A DNA stretch of 64,000 nucleotides from Granulosicoccus sp047634635 (GTDB taxonomy: Bacteria; Pseudomonadota; Gammaproteobacteria; Granulosicoccales; Granulosicoccaceae): contig JBLIIE010000004.1 of NCBI GenBank assembly GCA_047634635.1, positions 1 through 64,000 of the forward strand. The letters are read 5' to 3'. A model generated the notes under the pieces. That model saw nothing but the letters and a program-made list of their open reading frames with translations. It had not been told where the DNA came from and made no database searches. Position numbers and translations under genes: made by a program. The first letter of the stretch is position 1. Every line of letters begins with the position of its first letter. Shown here piece by piece: positions 1 to 8,135 of the stretch.

Positions 1-2
1 TT

Positions 3-725
3 TGGAGTAATACTAGCTACGCCTCAGATAATTCTCAAAAATTGTCTGGTGAATCCGTAAAAATCATAGAGTTGTTCACATCGCATGGATGCTCATCGTG
101 CCCGGCGGCAGATCGCCTTCTGGGTGAGCTGTTAGAGAGCGATGAGGATTTAATGGCATTGGAATTTCATGTTGATTATTGGAATTCACTGGTGCACGGA
201 AGCGATGGTAATTTTGTTGATCCATTTTCGAAATCTGAGTATTCCATGCGACAGAGGGAATACAACGTTTCTCGACTTGCGGGCAGGCCGGGTGTGTATA
301 CACCACAGGCTGTTATCAATGGTGTTACTGCGGCTGTTGGTTCCAATCGGCGACATATTGCCAAAGCTTTGAAGAATAGAAGACCAGCGGCCCTGCTAAT
401 CACCCTACACCCCAGCGCAGCTGATGAAACTGTTCTGCAAGTTGGTATTACAGGAGAGCAGCGGCAGCTAGAGGTTTTGCGAGGCACGGATATTATGTTA
501 ATCAAATACTTTGATTCTGCGCAGACACATATAACGGGAGGCGAGAACCGGGATTTGATACTGACCAACCATCACGTTGTTTATGAGGTTTTGCGTCTGG
601 GCCAAGTAAGTTCAACGTCAGAAATGTCCTATAATATTACTGTCCCGGCACAGGGTGAAGGCTGTGTTGTGCTTGTGCAAGAAGGAGCTTTGAGCCCTGT
701 ATTCGCTGCTGTGGAATGCCCTTGA
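3..725 (+). CDS. DUF1223 family thioredoxin-fold protein, 5' end outside window
   Basis: The protein has a thioredoxin-like motif, CSSC, about 30 residues into the visible frame, and a later GVYTPQ segment where thioredoxin folds carry the cis-proline. This pattern is typical of DUF1223 proteins, which are usually exported. A TTG at 42 could serve as start, but the same frame is open to base 3 and reads WSNTSYASDNSQ just before it, which looks like the end of a signal peptide (SYA cleavage). The true start therefore probably lies left of the window. The function of the family is not settled; a periplasmic redox role is inferred. The 135-base gap to the next gene suggests it is a separate unit. 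Confidence 0.75.
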   Translation, partial: WSNTSYASDNSQKLSGESVKIIELFTSHGCSSCPAADRLLGELLESDEDLMALEFHVDYWNSLVHGSDGNFVDPFSKSEYSMRQREYNVSRLAGRPGVYTPQAVINGVTAAVGSNRRHIAKALKNRRPAALLITLHPSAADETVLQVGITGEQRQLEVLRGTDIMLIKYFDSAQTHITGGENRDLILTNHHVVYEVLRLGQVSSTSEMSYNITVPAQGEGCVVLVQEGALSPVFAAVECP

Positions 726-860
726 GTACCCTTCAGGTTGCCGCACACAGGCTTTAAGGCTATCGAGCTTGATAACCTGAATTGTATGTCATGACGAAGT
801 TGGCTAACGAGTGCTATCTTCTTCGTTCTTGATGGAAAATCCACTAAATGGGAGTGATAT

Positions 861-1394
861 GTGCGCTGGCTGATAGCATGTGTACTGGTAGTTTTTTCGT
901 CGTTTGCCAACGCTGATGGACCTCTCTACGCAGATCTGCAATTTGCAGCGGCGGGTGTCAATCACTCTAATCTGGATTTCTATCCACAATTTGCAAGCGT
1001 GAGCGCAGGCGTATTTTTACGTCCTGGTATCGGACTGGAAATATTTGCCGATAGTGGCCTGGTATCAAATCGAAAAAGTGGGTTTGACCTTGAAGTAGAG
1101 AGCGCTTACGGTGTGGCTGTTCGACTTCAATCTCCACCGATTCGGCGGGTTCATGGCTTTATTGTTATTGGCGCAGTCAATTATTCGATTAAGCAAACAG
1201 CCACTGCAACAAGTATTCTAGGCGGTTCATCTTTAGAAGATGACTTCAGGGGGATGAGGCTAAGCGTCGGTTTGATCGAAAGATTGGAACGCTGGGACAA
1301 CGTTTTACTGTCTCTCGAGTATCGCCACTACAATGCCGACGATCCGATGAGTGTGGATGCACTACTCTTCGGCTTGCGAGTCAACACACCATGA
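861..1394 (+). CDS. Putative outer-membrane beta-barrel protein
   Basis: This is a 177-residue exported protein. Residues 1-18 form a signal peptide ending FANA, and the rest alternates polar and hydrophobic residues with many Gly, Tyr and Phe, as in small outer-membrane barrels (for example YGVAVRLQ and VLLSLEYRHYN). No named family is recognised. The GTG start at 861 has GGAG seven bases upstream. The stop overlaps the next start by four bases (ATGA), so it is translationally coupled to the lipoprotein and, through it, to the MoxR gene. Exported barrel is inferred from composition only. Confidence 0.6.
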   Translation: MRWLIACVLVVFSSFANADGPLYADLQFAAAGVNHSNLDFYPQFASVSAGVFLRPGIGLEIFADSGLVSNRKSGFDLEVESAYGVAVRLQSPPIRRVHGFIVIGAVNYSIKQTATATSILGGSSLEDDFRGMRLSVGLIERLERWDNVLLSLEYRHYNADDPMSVDALLFGLRVNTP

Positions 1395-2689
1395 TATTTC
1401 GTATGGCCGCGGCGTTGTTAAGCGCCACATTGCTACTGAGCGCCTGCGACGGAGACTCGCGACCCTTTTCTGAGGCAGTGGAAGTTCGCACTTTGAATCT
1501 GGAAAGCATTGTGGTGGTGGCACCCGACAATACTGTGCCCGACATATTCCTGAACATAAATCAAGGTTTGCAATTGGGAGTGGTTGGAATTCCAAATACA
1601 GGTGATCCGATACTGCTTGCCGCGAATAGTCGAGCTTGGTCTGTCAGTGATCCAACAATTGCCAGCATTACGGATAATGGTTTTCTGCGCGCAGTGGCTA
1701 ACGGTGCTGTGGATGTGTCTGTCTCCATTGGCGGTATAGATTCTGTCGGCTTTGGGATAACTGTCTCAGAGGCAACACTGAGTGAAATAAATGCCATCAA
1801 TGCCATCTCGGATAGTGCAACGTTAGAGCGTTGCCTCCCACAAACGTTCTTTGCCACAGGGACATTTAGTGACGATACGAATCGTAATCTGGACAACGTA
1901 ACCTGGATGGTTAGCGACCCGACAAACGCACGCCTTTTTGAAATCAGTGGTACGTCAACCAGTCTTAATGCCTTGGCTGCGATAGATCAATTAACCTTGT
2001 CTGCGACTGCCCCGGGAGGTCAGAGCCTGGATCAGCCGCTCATCGTATCTGACAGTTTGCAAGCTATCGCAATACGTCCACTGCCAATCATCCTTGATGT
2101 GGGTGAAGAGCGCGAAGTATCGGCTTTCGGTGTCTATTCAGTCATTACTGGTGAAACAACCAACACGACCCGGGATGTCGACATTACCGACAACGTCGAC
2201 TGGGTAGTCGCAACCGACACTGCCAATCTGAGTGTTAGTAACGTGCGAGGCACAAAGGGTTTGCTGACAGGGATTGATGCGGATAACGATGCGAATCTTA
2301 CAGCGGCGTGTGGTGATGAAGTCCATCGTGTGCTAGTCGACATCAATGCGTCTGAAACTTCAACAGACACAACCCTTGCCTTCAAGTTTGGCAATCAAGT
2401 GATTACAGGAAATCAGATTACTTTAAGCTGGGCAGCCAATTTAGCGTCAATACCTCTTCTTGTGGCTACTGGCTCAGAATACGATATAGCAAACGATGTT
2501 ACTGGTAACGTTGATTTTCAAAGGCAAGACCTTACATCTAGTGACTCAGCACCCTTTCTTATTAATGGCAATGGTACTTCTACGCCTACCATTCAGTTAA
2601 CGGCGATAGGCACAGGTATCATCGTGGCAACACAAACCACTGGCGGTGATGCGGTGGGAACAATAACAATAACGGTAACAAATCAGTGA
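1391..2689 (+). CDS. Ig-like (BIG2-type) lipoprotein
   Basis: The 432-residue product starts with a lipoprotein signal; the lipobox LSAC places the lipidated Cys at residue 19. The remainder is Thr/Ser/Asp-rich beta sequence. One segment (about residues 84-118, with SDPTIASITDNG) matches the bacterial Ig-like BIG2 pattern, and further similar modules follow. It is likely anchored in the envelope and extends into the periplasm or outside. It overlaps the barrel gene upstream and the MoxR gene downstream by four bases each, so the three are almost certainly one transcript. The ligand is unknown. Confidence 0.65.
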   Translation: MIFRMAAALLSATLLLSACDGDSRPFSEAVEVRTLNLESIVVVAPDNTVPDIFLNINQGLQLGVVGIPNTGDPILLAANSRAWSVSDPTIASITDNGFLRAVANGAVDVSVSIGGIDSVGFGITVSEATLSEINAINAISDSATLERCLPQTFFATGTFSDDTNRNLDNVTWMVSDPTNARLFEISGTSTSLNALAAIDQLTLSATAPGGQSLDQPLIVSDSLQAIAIRPLPIILDVGEEREVSAFGVYSVITGETTNTTRDVDITDNVDWVVATDTANLSVSNVRGTKGLLTGIDADNDANLTAACGDEVHRVLVDINASETSTDTTLAFKFGNQVITGNQITLSWAANLASIPLLVATGSEYDIANDVTGNVDFQRQDLTSSDSAPFLINGNGTSTPTIQLTAIGTGIIVATQTTGGDAVGTITITVTNQ

Positions 2690-3690
2690 GCGCATTAGCA
2701 CAGGTAAATCAATTAAAAGAACAGTTGGAAGCATCAGTTGTTGGACAACCGATGTTGGTTAATCGTTTATTAATCGCACTGCTTGTCGATGGACACCTGC
2801 TGGTTGAGGGGGCTCCTGGTTTGGCCAAAACCCGCGCTATAAAAGCGCTTGCGGATCGAATAGAAGCAAACTTTCAGAGAATTCAGTTTACCCCCGATCT
2901 GCTGCCTGCAGATTTGACGGGTACGGAAGTCTATCGTCCCGCAGATGGCACCTTTGTGTTTCAAAATGGGCCTTTATTTAACAATCTGATACTCGCAGAC
3001 GAAGTCAACCGGGCGCCTGCCAAAGTGCAATCAGCATTGCTTGAAGCTATGGCGGAACAACAGATTTCCGTGGGTCATCAGACCTATCCTTTGCCAACGC
3101 CGTTTATGGTTATGGCAACACAAAACCCGATTGAACAGGAAGGTACCTACCCATTGCCTGAGGCACAGCTCGATCGCTTCCTAATGAAGATAGTCATCGA
3201 CTATCCCGATGCCGAGCACGAGGCAGAAATACTTCGATTGGTTAGGTCTGAGGCACTGAGCATTAGTTCCGCTCGGATAGCTGGGCAGCCAATAGATGCA
3301 AATTCTGCTGGTCAGTTTTCTGGGGACAGATTTGCATTAAAAGATCTGTATGCCGCAAGGCAGGAAGTGCTGGAAGTGTTCATGGCGGATGATGTCGAGG
3401 ACTACATTGTCAGGTTGGTCACGGCGACCAGGAACCCAGAACAACATAATGACAATCTGGCGCGCTGGTTAGAATACGGTGCAAGCCCACGTGGCACTCT
3501 GAGCCTAGATTCCTGTGCTCGGGCGCATGCTTGGTTGGAGGGACGTGATTATGTGTCTCCCGGTGACGTGCAAGCAATGGTGCATGAGGTACTCAGACAT
3601 CGATTGGTGCTTTCGTTTGAGGCTGAAGCTGATGGCATCAGCGCTGATGAGGCTATCGCACAGCTGTTGCGATTGATCGCGGTGCCGTGA
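2686..3690 (+). CDS. MoxR-family AAA+ ATPase
   Basis: This is a 334-residue AAA_3 ATPase. Walker A is GAPGLAKT (residues 42-49), Walker B is LILADE (101-106), followed by the family NRAPAKVQSALLEAM stretch and the sensor segment ATQNPIEQEG. A C-terminal lid domain carries ASPRGTLSL. MoxR ATPases act with vWA proteins as chaperone-like machines for envelope or metalloprotein maturation. The GTG start at 2686 overlaps the preceding stop (GTGA). It is the first cytoplasmic component of the bat-type operon that follows; the client is not known. Confidence 0.92.
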   Translation: MSALAQVNQLKEQLEASVVGQPMLVNRLLIALLVDGHLLVEGAPGLAKTRAIKALADRIEANFQRIQFTPDLLPADLTGTEVYRPADGTFVFQNGPLFNNLILADEVNRAPAKVQSALLEAMAEQQISVGHQTYPLPTPFMVMATQNPIEQEGTYPLPEAQLDRFLMKIVIDYPDAEHEAEILRLVRSEALSISSARIAGQPIDANSAGQFSGDRFALKDLYAARQEVLEVFMADDVEDYIVRLVTATRNPEQHNDNLARWLEYGASPRGTLSLDSCARAHAWLEGRDYVSPGDVQAMVHEVLRHRLVLSFEAEADGISADEAIAQLLRLIAVP

Positions 3691-3703
3691 TTGGTCAGGT
3701 GGG

Positions 3704-4660
3704 ATGCCCGCAGTGAACAGTAATCGTCTTACCTTTGATTCGCCTGTGGAAACGTCATTGGATGAACTTGTGCAGCTGCGCAGTGCCGCGCATGCGCTGC
3801 AACGAAAAGTTCGTAAGAAAACAGCCGCTCCAATAATGGGTGCATCGGTATCTAAACGGTTGGGACGGGGGCTGGATTTCGCGGAGGTGCGTGAATATCA
3901 GCCGGGGGATGATGTACGAATGATTGACTGGAAAGTCACTGCTCGTTCCGGTCGTGCTCACACCAAAATGTTTGTTGAAGAGCGTGAAAGACCAGTTCTA
4001 CTAGTTGTGGATTTCAGGGCATCCATGCGCTTTGGAACAAGAAGCATGTTTAAATCCGCATTGGCTGCCCGATTGGCGGCTTTGTTAGGTTGGTGTGCTG
4101 TGAGTGGGCAGGATAGGGTCGGTGGGTTTGTATTTACTGATGACACTCATAGTGAGATTCGTCCTCAAGCCGGGCGTCGTGGGCTGATGGCGTTTTTTCG
4201 TGCCATTCAGCAAGCTCAATCGCATAAGTCTAAAGCTGGGGGTGAACAGTTAGGAGATACATTATCTCGTTTGCGTCAAGGAGTTCATGGCGGCAGTACC
4301 GTCGTGATACTGAGTGATTTCAGTGGTTTTGATGAACGCTCTCGTTCTGCGTTGGGTAGCGTTTTGCAGTCACTGGATGTGGTTGCTGTTCAGGTGTGTG
4401 ACCCACTGGATTCCACATTGCCACCTCCTGGTGAGTATGCTTTTCGGAACAACAACGGCATCGAAGCTAGTCGCTTGTTAATGAAAGTTCGTTCTAAACG
4501 ACAACAGGCTGATTACCGTGATCGATTTGAAAAACGCCAGCTGGACCTACAAACCTTGTTTGCTTCAAATCGCCATTATTTCACTACAGCACTAACCAGC
4601 GATTCGTTGATCGATACGACTCAGAGAATCGTATTAAGACAACCTCACCGTAGCGAGTAA
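3704..4660 (+). CDS. DUF58 domain protein of the MoxR/Bat cluster
   Basis: The 318-residue protein carries the DUF58 signature around residues 50-90: GRGLDF, EYQPGDDVR and IDWKVTAR, followed by a vWA-like core with VVDFRASM. DUF58 proteins are regularly encoded directly after MoxR and are presumed partners of the ATPase. No membrane segment is evident. The ATG at 3704 lies 13 bases after the MoxR stop, and the stop is two bases before the next start. Its biochemical role is not established. Confidence 0.88.
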   Translation: MPAVNSNRLTFDSPVETSLDELVQLRSAAHALQRKVRKKTAAPIMGASVSKRLGRGLDFAEVREYQPGDDVRMIDWKVTARSGRAHTKMFVEERERPVLLVVDFRASMRFGTRSMFKSALAARLAALLGWCAVSGQDRVGGFVFTDDTHSEIRPQAGRRGLMAFFRAIQQAQSHKSKAGGEQLGDTLSRLRQGVHGGSTVVILSDFSGFDERSRSALGSVLQSLDVVAVQVCDPLDSTLPPPGEYAFRNNNGIEASRLLMKVRSKRQQADYRDRFEKRQLDLQTLFASNRHYFTTALTSDSLIDTTQRIVLRQPHRSE

Positions 4661-4662
4661 CT

Positions 4663-5187
4663 GTGGACGAGAAAGAGGCATTACTCAGCCAGTTAAAGAG
4701 TGTTCACATACCCGAAGTGAGTGCGGCTCCCGCCATAGGTTGGTGGGTGCTTGCTGTCCTGTGCATGGCGTTTGTGTTCCTTGCCAGATGGTATTGGAAT
4801 AGGTATCTGTCGCGACAGTGGCAACGTGAGGCGGCACAAGAACTGAGTCGAATTCGCGAGCAATCTTTGAAGCAATCTGTGTCCACAACGCTTGGCGATA
4901 CATCGCGACTTGCGCGGCGGATTCTGCTAGCTGTAAAACCACGGGAGGCTGTGGCGAGTTTGCACGGCAATGACTGGCTTGTTGCATTGGACGAAGTGTG
5001 TGAGCGTCCATTGTTTGTCAATGGTTTTGGCAAGCTTCTGGAGTCGGGACAATATCAACGCAACCCGCAGGTTAATCCTGCCGACATAGATGCCTTACTT
5101 GATGCAATGGAAGAGTTGATTCGTTCAGCTGGGAGAGGTTTTAAGCGACCGTCTTCATTCATTGATGGTTTAAGGATGGGGGCATGA
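4663..5187 (+). CDS. DUF4381 membrane protein
   Basis: This 174-residue protein has one transmembrane segment at about residues 25-45 (IGWWVLAVLCMAFVF), then an RWYWNRYL junction and a cytoplasmic alpha-helical tail with many Arg, Leu and Ala. That architecture and its place between DUF58 and BatA fit DUF4381. The start is GTG at 4663, and only one base separates its stop from the next gene. Its role in the MoxR/vWA machine is unknown; a membrane tether is a reasonable guess. Confidence 0.8.
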   Translation: MDEKEALLSQLKSVHIPEVSAAPAIGWWVLAVLCMAFVFLARWYWNRYLSRQWQREAAQELSRIREQSLKQSVSTTLGDTSRLARRILLAVKPREAVASLHGNDWLVALDEVCERPLFVNGFGKLLESGQYQRNPQVNPADIDALLDAMEELIRSAGRGFKRPSSFIDGLRMGA

Positions 5188-5188
5188 C

Positions 5189-6205
5189 ATGTTGAGTAAT
5201 ATTACATGGGTATTCCCCTGGGTATTCTGGCTCCTACCTTTGCCAGTGCTGGTATATCGGTTTGTACCGGCTAAGCAGACGCCAGGAGGACGTGCCTTGC
5301 TGGTGCCCAATGTAGAGGCCTACACACAATTTACGGATACAGCTTCGAGCGGGCAGAGAGTGGGTTGGATCCGACCGCTGCTACTTGCACTTGTATGGGT
5401 TGCTCTGCTGTTGTCCGCTGCCCGGCCCCAGCATTTTGGAGATCCTATCGGTGTGCCTGTATCTGGACGTGATCTGATGTTGGGCATCGATATTTCTGGC
5501 AGCATGCGCGAGGCAGATCTGTACGCTGGAAATACCCGAGCAACACGTATGGCTGTTGTTAAGCAGGTTGCTAAGGAATTTGTGGCAAGGCGTACAGGAG
5601 ACCGCGTGGGGTTGATTATGTTTGGCTCTCAAGCCTATGTACAAACGCCACTAACACACGATCACGAGACCATTCAGCACTTCCTTGATGAAGCCACTGT
5701 TGGGTTAGCGGGTCGATCAACCGCTATTGGTGATGCTATTGGACTAGCCGTGAAAAGGTTGCGGGACAAGCCTGATGCAACTCGTGTGCTCATTCTGTTA
5801 ACCGATGGTGCAAATTCGGCAGGAGTCATAGATCCCATTGCGGCGGCTAGGCTTGCCGCAGAGAACGATATTCGTATTCATAGCATTGGTGTGGGTTCGC
5901 AGGTTCGGGAAAACCTCATTAACTCGCCCTTTGGTGCACGCCGAAGTGAGTTGGATGAATCCACCTTGCGCGCTATCAGTTTGGCAACGGGAGGTCAGTA
6001 TTTTCGTGCTCGCAATCAGCAGGAACTTGCCAATATCTATCTGGAGATAGATAAATTGGAGCCCACGGAACTTGCGTCTGAAGAATACCGCCCATTGCGA
6101 GAACTTTTTAGCTGGCCTCTAGGAGTTGCGCTTGTTTTATCGATGATCTGGGTGCTGTCTGGAATGATTCGGTTCAATCCGACAGGTGATGGGGCTTCGT
6201 CGTAA
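5189..6205 (+). CDS. batA: BatA-type vWA membrane protein
   Basis: The 338-residue protein has two N-terminal hydrophobic segments, a von Willebrand A domain and a C-terminal transmembrane helix (WPLGVALVLSMIWVL). The metal-binding MIDAS motif DISGS follows MLGI near residue 100, with the matching Thr in TPLTHD and the Asp in LTDGANS. In Bat systems the vWA domain sits in the periplasm between the helices. It overlaps the next gene by one base (TAATG). The name batA follows from order and architecture, not from a database match. Confidence 0.88.
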   Translation: MLSNITWVFPWVFWLLPLPVLVYRFVPAKQTPGGRALLVPNVEAYTQFTDTASSGQRVGWIRPLLLALVWVALLLSAARPQHFGDPIGVPVSGRDLMLGIDISGSMREADLYAGNTRATRMAVVKQVAKEFVARRTGDRVGLIMFGSQAYVQTPLTHDHETIQHFLDEATVGLAGRSTAIGDAIGLAVKRLRDKPDATRVLILLTDGANSAGVIDPIAAARLAAENDIRIHSIGVGSQVRENLINSPFGARRSELDESTLRAISLATGGQYFRARNQQELANIYLEIDKLEPTELASEEYRPLRELFSWPLGVALVLSMIWVLSGMIRFNPTGDGASS

Positions 6206-7197
6206 TGGAGACTAGCTTGATGTGGTTGCGGCCATCCTGGCTATTGGGTTTTTTACCCTTATTGCTGCTGGCGCTATATTGGTTGCGTCAACGTAAAGAT
6301 CGTAGTGATTGGGAAGCCTTGGTGGACCCTGAATTGCAGCGCTATGTCATCGAGCAATCACCTCCATCGAAACGTCGAGCGCCGGTAATCCTGTTCCTTG
6401 CCTGGGCTTTTAGCTTGATATTGCTGGCAGGTCCTGTTTGGCAGCAGCAGGAAGTCCCTGTTTTTCAGGCAGAGCAGGCGGAGGTGGTTTTATTTGATCT
6501 GTCACGTTCAATGCTTGCTGATGATGTTGCTCCTGACAGATTGACTCGCGCACGATTCAAGCTAATGGATCTGTTGCAACGCAGCGATGGACGACAGACT
6601 GGCTTGGTCGCCTTCGCAGAACGCCCTTATATTATCAGCCCGTTGACTGAAGATGCACTTACAGTCGAAGCGTTTGTATCGTCCCTTGACCCAGATATAA
6701 TGCCTGCGCAAGGCAGCCGGCTGGATCTGGCGATATCCAAGGCCTTGGAGCTGCTTGATCAGGCAAGTGTTGAGCAAGGTCATATCCTTGCCATAACTGA
6801 TGCGGTCGTAACTGATCGGGATCGACTAGTGGCCAGAGAGGCAAAGTTGTTGGGTCATCGTGTGTCTGTATTGGCGATCGGCACACCTGCGGGTTCTCCA
6901 TTGCGTGATGAGGCAGGCCAATTTTTGCAACAAAAAAATGGAGCTATTGTCGTCCCACAGCTGGATATGCCCGGTATGCGCAGTCTGGCAAATGCCGGAG
7001 CTGGTGTTGCGGTTATGATGACGTCCAATTCAGATGATCTGGATACCATAGAGGCAGTTCGGCAATTGATTGCAATCAGTGAAGAGACTGGTGAATCCGT
7101 TGCCGAGAAAATTTATTGGATTGAATATGCACCATGGGGTGTCTGGTTGTTGCTGTTGCTACTACTCGGATCTTTTCGTCGAGGAATCGTGTCGTGA
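6205..7197 (+). CDS. batB: BatB-type vWA membrane protein
   Basis: This is the second vWA protein, 330 residues, with N-terminal helices (WLLGFLPLLLLALYWL and VILFLAWAFSLILLAG), a MIDAS motif DLSRS in VVLFDLSRSM, SPLTED and ITDAVV, and a C-terminal helix. It is a diverged paralogue of the gene just upstream and probably pairs with it. Its stop overlaps the next start as GTGA. In several species this subunit carries TPR repeats; here the TPR function is on the next, separate gene. Confidence 0.87.
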   Translation: METSLMWLRPSWLLGFLPLLLLALYWLRQRKDRSDWEALVDPELQRYVIEQSPPSKRRAPVILFLAWAFSLILLAGPVWQQQEVPVFQAEQAEVVLFDLSRSMLADDVAPDRLTRARFKLMDLLQRSDGRQTGLVAFAERPYIISPLTEDALTVEAFVSSLDPDIMPAQGSRLDLAISKALELLDQASVEQGHILAITDAVVTDRDRLVAREAKLLGHRVSVLAIGTPAGSPLRDEAGQFLQQKNGAIVVPQLDMPGMRSLANAGAGVAVMMTSNSDDLDTIEAVRQLIAISEETGESVAEKIYWIEYAPWGVWLLLLLLLGSFRRGIVS

Positions 7198-8135
7198 AGC
7201 GGACCGGTAAAAACAATAGACGATGTTTATTTTCCGTTGTTGTTATGAGCTTGTCTTTCGCTATATTTCCAGCGTTGGTTTTCAGCAATTGGTCTGACTG
7301 GTGGAGCACACCCGACCAGCGCGCATTAAAACTCTACGAATCTGGTAACCATGATGCTCTTATAGAACATAGTCCCAATGAAAATTGGACGGCACTGGGG
7401 CAGTTCCAAGGTGAAGAATTTGATGCGGCAGCAGCGAGCTTTGCGAAAACTCGCGAGATTATGAAAGCAGCTGATAGACGCAACGATGCTACAACCGCTT
7501 TGTACAATCAGGGTGTTAGTGATGTGCTGTCCGGGCAGTATGAGCAGGCAATTCAGTATTTTGATGAAGTGCTTTCTGAGGCCCCCGGATTTGCTGATGC
7601 GCAATATAATCGGGACATCGCTAAGAAACTACTGGAACTGCAAGAAAACCCAGAAAGATCGCAAGAGCAGAACGGTGAAGAAAGCCAGGAAGGTGATCAG
7701 GATTCAGAGTCGTCAGATTCAGAGAAATCGCCTGAGAATTCAGAAAATGAATCATCGGATTCTTCCAATGACGAGGCATCTGATGGTGAAAACGCCTCTG
7801 ATTTAGAAAATGAATCTGAAAAAAATAGTTCATCCTCTTCAGATGACGTTACTCCGGATTCTGTGAGTGAAGAACAGCAGCAGCAGGAAGAGCAGCAAGC
7901 GCGTGATGCATTGGCAGCTGAAGCACAGCAAGAGCGCTTAGAAAAAGGCGAAGATGCTAATCAAGTGATGGAGCAGGCAGTCGAATCGGAACAGCCGCTT
8001 AGTGAGTCCGAGCAAGCAACAGAGCAAATACTCAGGCGCATTCCAGATGATCCTCGAGGACTGCTTCGAAGAAAACTCGAACAAAGCCATCGTAACGAAT
8101 TCCCGGAGGTGCGCGATGCCATTGAACCTTGGTAG
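7194..8135 (+). CDS. TPR protein with long acidic Ser-rich tail (BatC-like)
   Basis: Translation most likely starts at GTG 7194, which overlaps the BatB stop by four bases and gives a clean signal sequence or membrane helix (FSVVVMSLSFAIFPALVF). An in-frame start at 7134 would lie deep inside batB. Tetratricopeptide-like helices follow (TTALYNQGVSDVLSGQY, AIQYFDEVLSEAPGFADAQYN). After them come about 110 residues extremely rich in Ser, Glu, Asp and Gln, and the protein ends with an RGLLRRKLEQ segment. This matches TPR proteins coded between vWA genes and batD. The tail is disordered and acidic, and may bind cations or basic partners. Confidence 0.85.
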   Translation: MKRTGKNNRRCLFSVVVMSLSFAIFPALVFSNWSDWWSTPDQRALKLYESGNHDALIEHSPNENWTALGQFQGEEFDAAAASFAKTREIMKAADRRNDATTALYNQGVSDVLSGQYEQAIQYFDEVLSEAPGFADAQYNRDIAKKLLELQENPERSQEQNGEESQEGDQDSESSDSEKSPENSENESSDSSNDEASDGENASDLENESEKNSSSSSDDVTPDSVSEEQQQQEEQQARDALAAEAQQERLEKGEDANQVMEQAVESEQPLSESEQATEQILRRIPDDPRGLLRRKLEQSHRNEFPEVRDAIEPW